The position numbers were made by a program, and so were the translations under genes. Positions 61,003-64,000 of a stretch of DNA of 64,000 nucleotides are shown piece after piece. Position 1 is the stretch's first letter. The number at the start of each line of letters is the position of its first letter. This DNA comes from Methylococcales bacterium (lineage in GTDB: Bacteria; Pseudomonadota; Gammaproteobacteria; Methylococcales; Methylomonadaceae): contig JAPLRR010000079.1 in the NCBI GenBank assembly GCA_026399075.1, positions 1-64,000 on the forward strand. Direction: 5' to 3'. The notes beneath the pieces are model-generated. The model saw nothing but the letters and a program-made list of their open reading frames with translations, ran no database searches and was not told the origin of the DNA.

Positions 61003-63570
61003 TTAAACGGTTGGTACTTCGCCCGCTAGTTGCCGATAACTGTCCATCTGGTTAAAGTTCAAATAACGGTAAGTGTCTTTAGCGTTAGCATCAATTTGTG
61101 CGGCGTAGTGCATATATTCTTCAATGCTAGGGATTTTACCCAAAATTGAACAGACCGCAGCCAGTTCTGCTGATGCCAGATAAACGTTGGCGCCATTGCC
61201 CAGCCGGTTAGGGAAGTTTCGGGTTGATGTTGACACGACGGTGGCATTTTCCGCAACCCGTGCCTGATTACCCATACACAATGAACAACCTGGCATTTCT
61301 GTTCTGGCACCCGCTTTATCAAAAGTGCGGTAATAACCTTCTTCGGTCAATTGGGTTTGGTCCATTTTGGTGGGTGGTGCGACCCATAATCTTGTCGGCA
61401 ACTCACCTTGCTGTTTTTCCAGCAATTTGCCTGCGGCGCGAAAATGGCCAATATTGGTCATGCACGAGCCTAGGAACACTTCATCAATTTTGGTACCGGC
61501 CACTTCAGACAGGGGTTTTACATCATCGGGGTCATTCGGGCAGGCCAGCAAAGGTTCTTTGATTTCATCCATATCAATCTCGATAATTTCAAAGTATTCG
61601 GCATCGGCATCCGCTTCCAGCAACACGGGGTTTGCCAGCCAAGCTTCCATATCCTTAATGCGGCGCGTAATAGTCCGTGCGTCACCATAACCTTCGGCGA
61701 TCATCCAGTTTAGCAAGGTGATGTTGGAGTTAAGGTACTCGCGGATGGGCGCTTCGTTAAGGCGGATTGTGCAGCCACCTGCTGAGCGTTCTGCGGAGGC
61801 ATCGGACAGTTCAAATGCCTGCTCCACTTTTAAATCAGGCAAGCCTTCAATTTCCAGGATACGTCCAGAAAATACATTCTTTTTGCCTTTTTTGTCTATG
61901 GTCAGCAAACCGCGTTGGATGGCGGCATAAGGGATGGCGTTGACCATATCACGCAAAGTGATGCCGGGCTGCATTTTACCTTTAAAACGGACCAACACAG
62001 ATTCGGGCATGTCCAATGGCATCACCCCAGTTGCCGCCGCAAAAGCCACCAAGCCAGAACCCGCAGGAAAAGAAATTCCAATAGGGAAACGGGTATGGGA
62101 ATCACCACCCGTGCCTACCGTGTCCGGCAATAACATGCGGTTTAGCCAAGAATGGATGATGCCATCACCAGGCCGCAAGGATACGCCACCACGGTTCATA
62201 ATGAAGTCGGGGAGGGTATGTTGCATAACCACGTCTATCGGTTTTGGGTAGGCGGCTGTGTGGCAAAATGATTGTAAAACCAAATCGGCTGAAAAACCTA
62301 GGCAAGCCAAATCCTTGAGTTCGTCACGGGTCATAGGCCCGGTCGTATCTTGGGAGCCGACTGTTGTCATGTGCGGTTCGCAATAGGTGTTGGGGCGCAC
62401 CCCGGCAACGCCGCAGGCTTGGCCGACCATTTTCTGTGCCAAGGTAAAACCTTTGCCGCTGTCTTCTTCTGTTTCAGGCCTGAGGAATACAGGTGATGCT
62501 TCCAAGCCTAAGGATTTTCGGGCACGGTCAGTTAGGCCGCGTCCGATAATCAACGGGATGCGTCCACCAGCCCGGACTTCGTCGAGAATGACATCGGTCT
62601 TTAAGGTAAAGGTACAGATTACATCGTTGCTATCGTGGCGTTTAATGACGCCTTCATAGACATAAATGTCAATGACGTCACCCATATTCAATTGCGATAC
62701 GTCGCATTCGAATGGCAGGGCGCCAGAATCTTCCATGGTGTTAAAGAATATCGGCGCTATTTTGCCACCAATGCACACGCCACCATCGCGCTTATTTGGA
62801 ATAAATGGGATGTCGTTGCCGATATACCATAAAACAGAATTGGTCGCTGATTTGCGAGATGAGCCAGTGCCAACCACATCGCCAACATAAGCAACTGGGA
62901 AACCAAGTTCTTGAAGTTCCGCAATTTGCTGTTCTGCGTTGGTGATGCCTTCACGGGGTATTTTCAACATGGCTTTGGCGTGTAGCGGGATGTCGGGCCT
63001 GGACCAAGCATCCGGTGCTGGCGATAAATCGTCAGTATTGGTTTCACCCGTGACCTTAAAAACGCTGACCGTCATTTTTTCAGGGACGGCGGATTTTTCG
63101 GTAAACCATTTTGCATCCGCCCAAGATTGGATAATTTGGCTTGCAAAGCCATTGCCCGCCTTGGCTTTTTCCTCAATATCATGGAAAGCATCAAACACCA
63201 GCAAGGTGTGTGACAAGCCTTTAGCTGCGATGGGGGCCAGTTCCGGCTTATCCAGCAAATCGACCAAAGGGGCAATATTGTAACCGCCCAGCATAGTACC
63301 CAATAGTTCTGTCGCATCTGCGGCGGTTAAAATGGGCGAGCTAATTTCACCTTTGGCAATGGCTGACAGAAACCCTGCTTTGATATAAGCGGCTTCGTCA
63401 ACGCCGGCAGGGACCCGGTTAGCCAACAAGTTTAAAATAAACGCTTCCTGTCCTTCTGGTGGCTGTTTGATAAGTTCCACCAAGGCCGCCATTTGTTCGG
63501 CATCAATAGGCTTAGGCACAACGCCTTCAGCAGCACGTTCTTCTACATGTTTGCGGTATTGTTCTAGCAT
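61003..63570 (-). CDS. acnB: aconitate hydratase B
   Basis: [82 protein letters not shown]. Confidence 0.98.
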   Translation of the reverse strand: MLEQYRKHVEERAAEGVVPKPIDAEQMAALVELIKQPPEGQEAFILNLLANRVPAGVDEAAYIKAGFLSAIAKGEISSPILTAADATELLGTMLGGYNIAPLVDLLDKPELAPIAAKGLSHTLLVFDAFHDIEEKAKAGNGFASQIIQSWADAKWFTEKSAVPEKMTVSVFKVTGETNTDDLSPAPDAWSRPDIPLHAKAMLKIPREGITNAEQQIAELQELGFPVAYVGDVVGTGSSRKSATNSVLWYIGNDIPFIPNKRDGGVCIGGKIAPIFFNTMEDSGALPFECDVSQLNMGDVIDIYVYEGVIKRHDSNDVICTFTLKTDVILDEVRAGGRIPLIIGRGLTDRARKSLGLEASPVFLRPETEEDSGKGFTLAQKMVGQACGVAGVRPNTYCEPHMTTVGSQDTTGPMTRDELKDLACLGFSADLVLQSFCHTAAYPKPIDVVMQHTLPDFIMNRGGVSLRPGDGIIHSWLNRMLLPDTVGTGGDSHTRFPIGISFPAGSGLVAFAAATGVMPLDMPESVLVRFKGKMQPGITLRDMVNAIPYAAIQRGLLTIDKKGKKNVFSGRILEIEGLPDLKVEQAFELSDASAERSAGGCTIRLNEAPIREYLNSNITLLNWMIAEGYGDARTITRRIKDMEAWLANPVLLEADADAEYFEIIEIDMDEIKEPLLACPNDPDDVKPLSEVAGTKIDEVFLGSCMTNIGHFRAAGKLLEKQQGELPTRLWVAPPTKMDQTQLTEEGYYRTFDKAGARTEMPGCSLCMGNQARVAENATVVSTSTRNFPNRLGNGANVYLASAELAAVCSILGKIPSIEEYMHYAAQIDANAKDTYRYLNFNQMDSYRQLAGEVPTV

Positions 63571-64000
63571 GAAAAGCTCCTTGGGAGTTGATATAAATTG
63601 GGTGTTGGCTTAGCGGTGCAATAAGCTTGGTTGTCCGATTCAAATGGACGGTGAATAACGGGTAATGTGGCTGCAAATTATAGGCCGTCTAAAAAAGCAT
63701 AATCCCATACAAGATTCGGAAAGGGGAGCAACCCGCCAAAAATTATGTGCCAAAGTCACATTGCTTGTTTAAGGCTAATTAGTTATCTTAATAAGCAGAT
63801 TAATAAAGCGTAGTTGTTGCCATAGAAATATGTGCCTATCGAGTTTTCCCCATCAAGGGGCTAAACAATTCCTAGTCCAATGATAGCAAAATAATCAAGT
63901 CCCGTTAAAAATGAATGCCTGCTATAACGGGAAACAGTTTGTATCCGATAGATAACCATCGTTTTATGGCCTATAGTTTTGACTTGGTGGCCATATTAAG

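Overview
The window looks like a gammaproteobacterial chromosome segment. Gene content and the repertoire of palindromic repeats suggest a Methylococcales-like methanotroph, but this is inference and no taxonomic marker was tested. Three zones are visible. (1) ~0.2-1.8 kb: AT-rich accessory DNA with an orphan ORF and a PIN-domain toxin-like gene plus a small partner. (2) ~2-32.3 kb: an almost unbroken minus-strand run of envelope, periplasmic and secreted genes. It holds a double-RCK K+ channel, pirin, YceI, MscS, two paralogous 17-residue-repeat glycine-rich proteins flanking a DUF2092-like lipoprotein, a DUF1254 protein, an octahaem cytochrome c/HEAT/TPR protein, a SYLF protein, a lipoprotein hydrolase with a DUF4105-like protein, two arylsulfatases, two DUF3313-like lipoproteins, a split pqiA-pqiB-pqiC operon and a solitary MmeI-like restriction-modification enzyme. 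(3) ~32.6-64 kb: a histidine kinase/FixJ-type pair, tag and gloA, a tandem operon of two caspase-fold peptidases plus a glycine-zipper lipoprotein, then mostly core genes (aspartate aminotransferase, uvrB, fimT-pilV-pilW-pilX-pilY1, arfB, spoT, rpoZ, pgk, zapE, lpxC, dciA-like, acnB). The most interesting signals are the WD40-caspase/EF-hand-caspase/lipoprotein operon (36.9-43.2 kb), two unrelated palindromic repeats lying in-frame inside the restriction-modification gene (a second copy of one sits just upstream of its start codon), and the paired 17-aa repeat proteins. No rRNA, tRNA, transposase or CRISPR array was recognised. All family calls come from reading motifs by eye; no database search was run.
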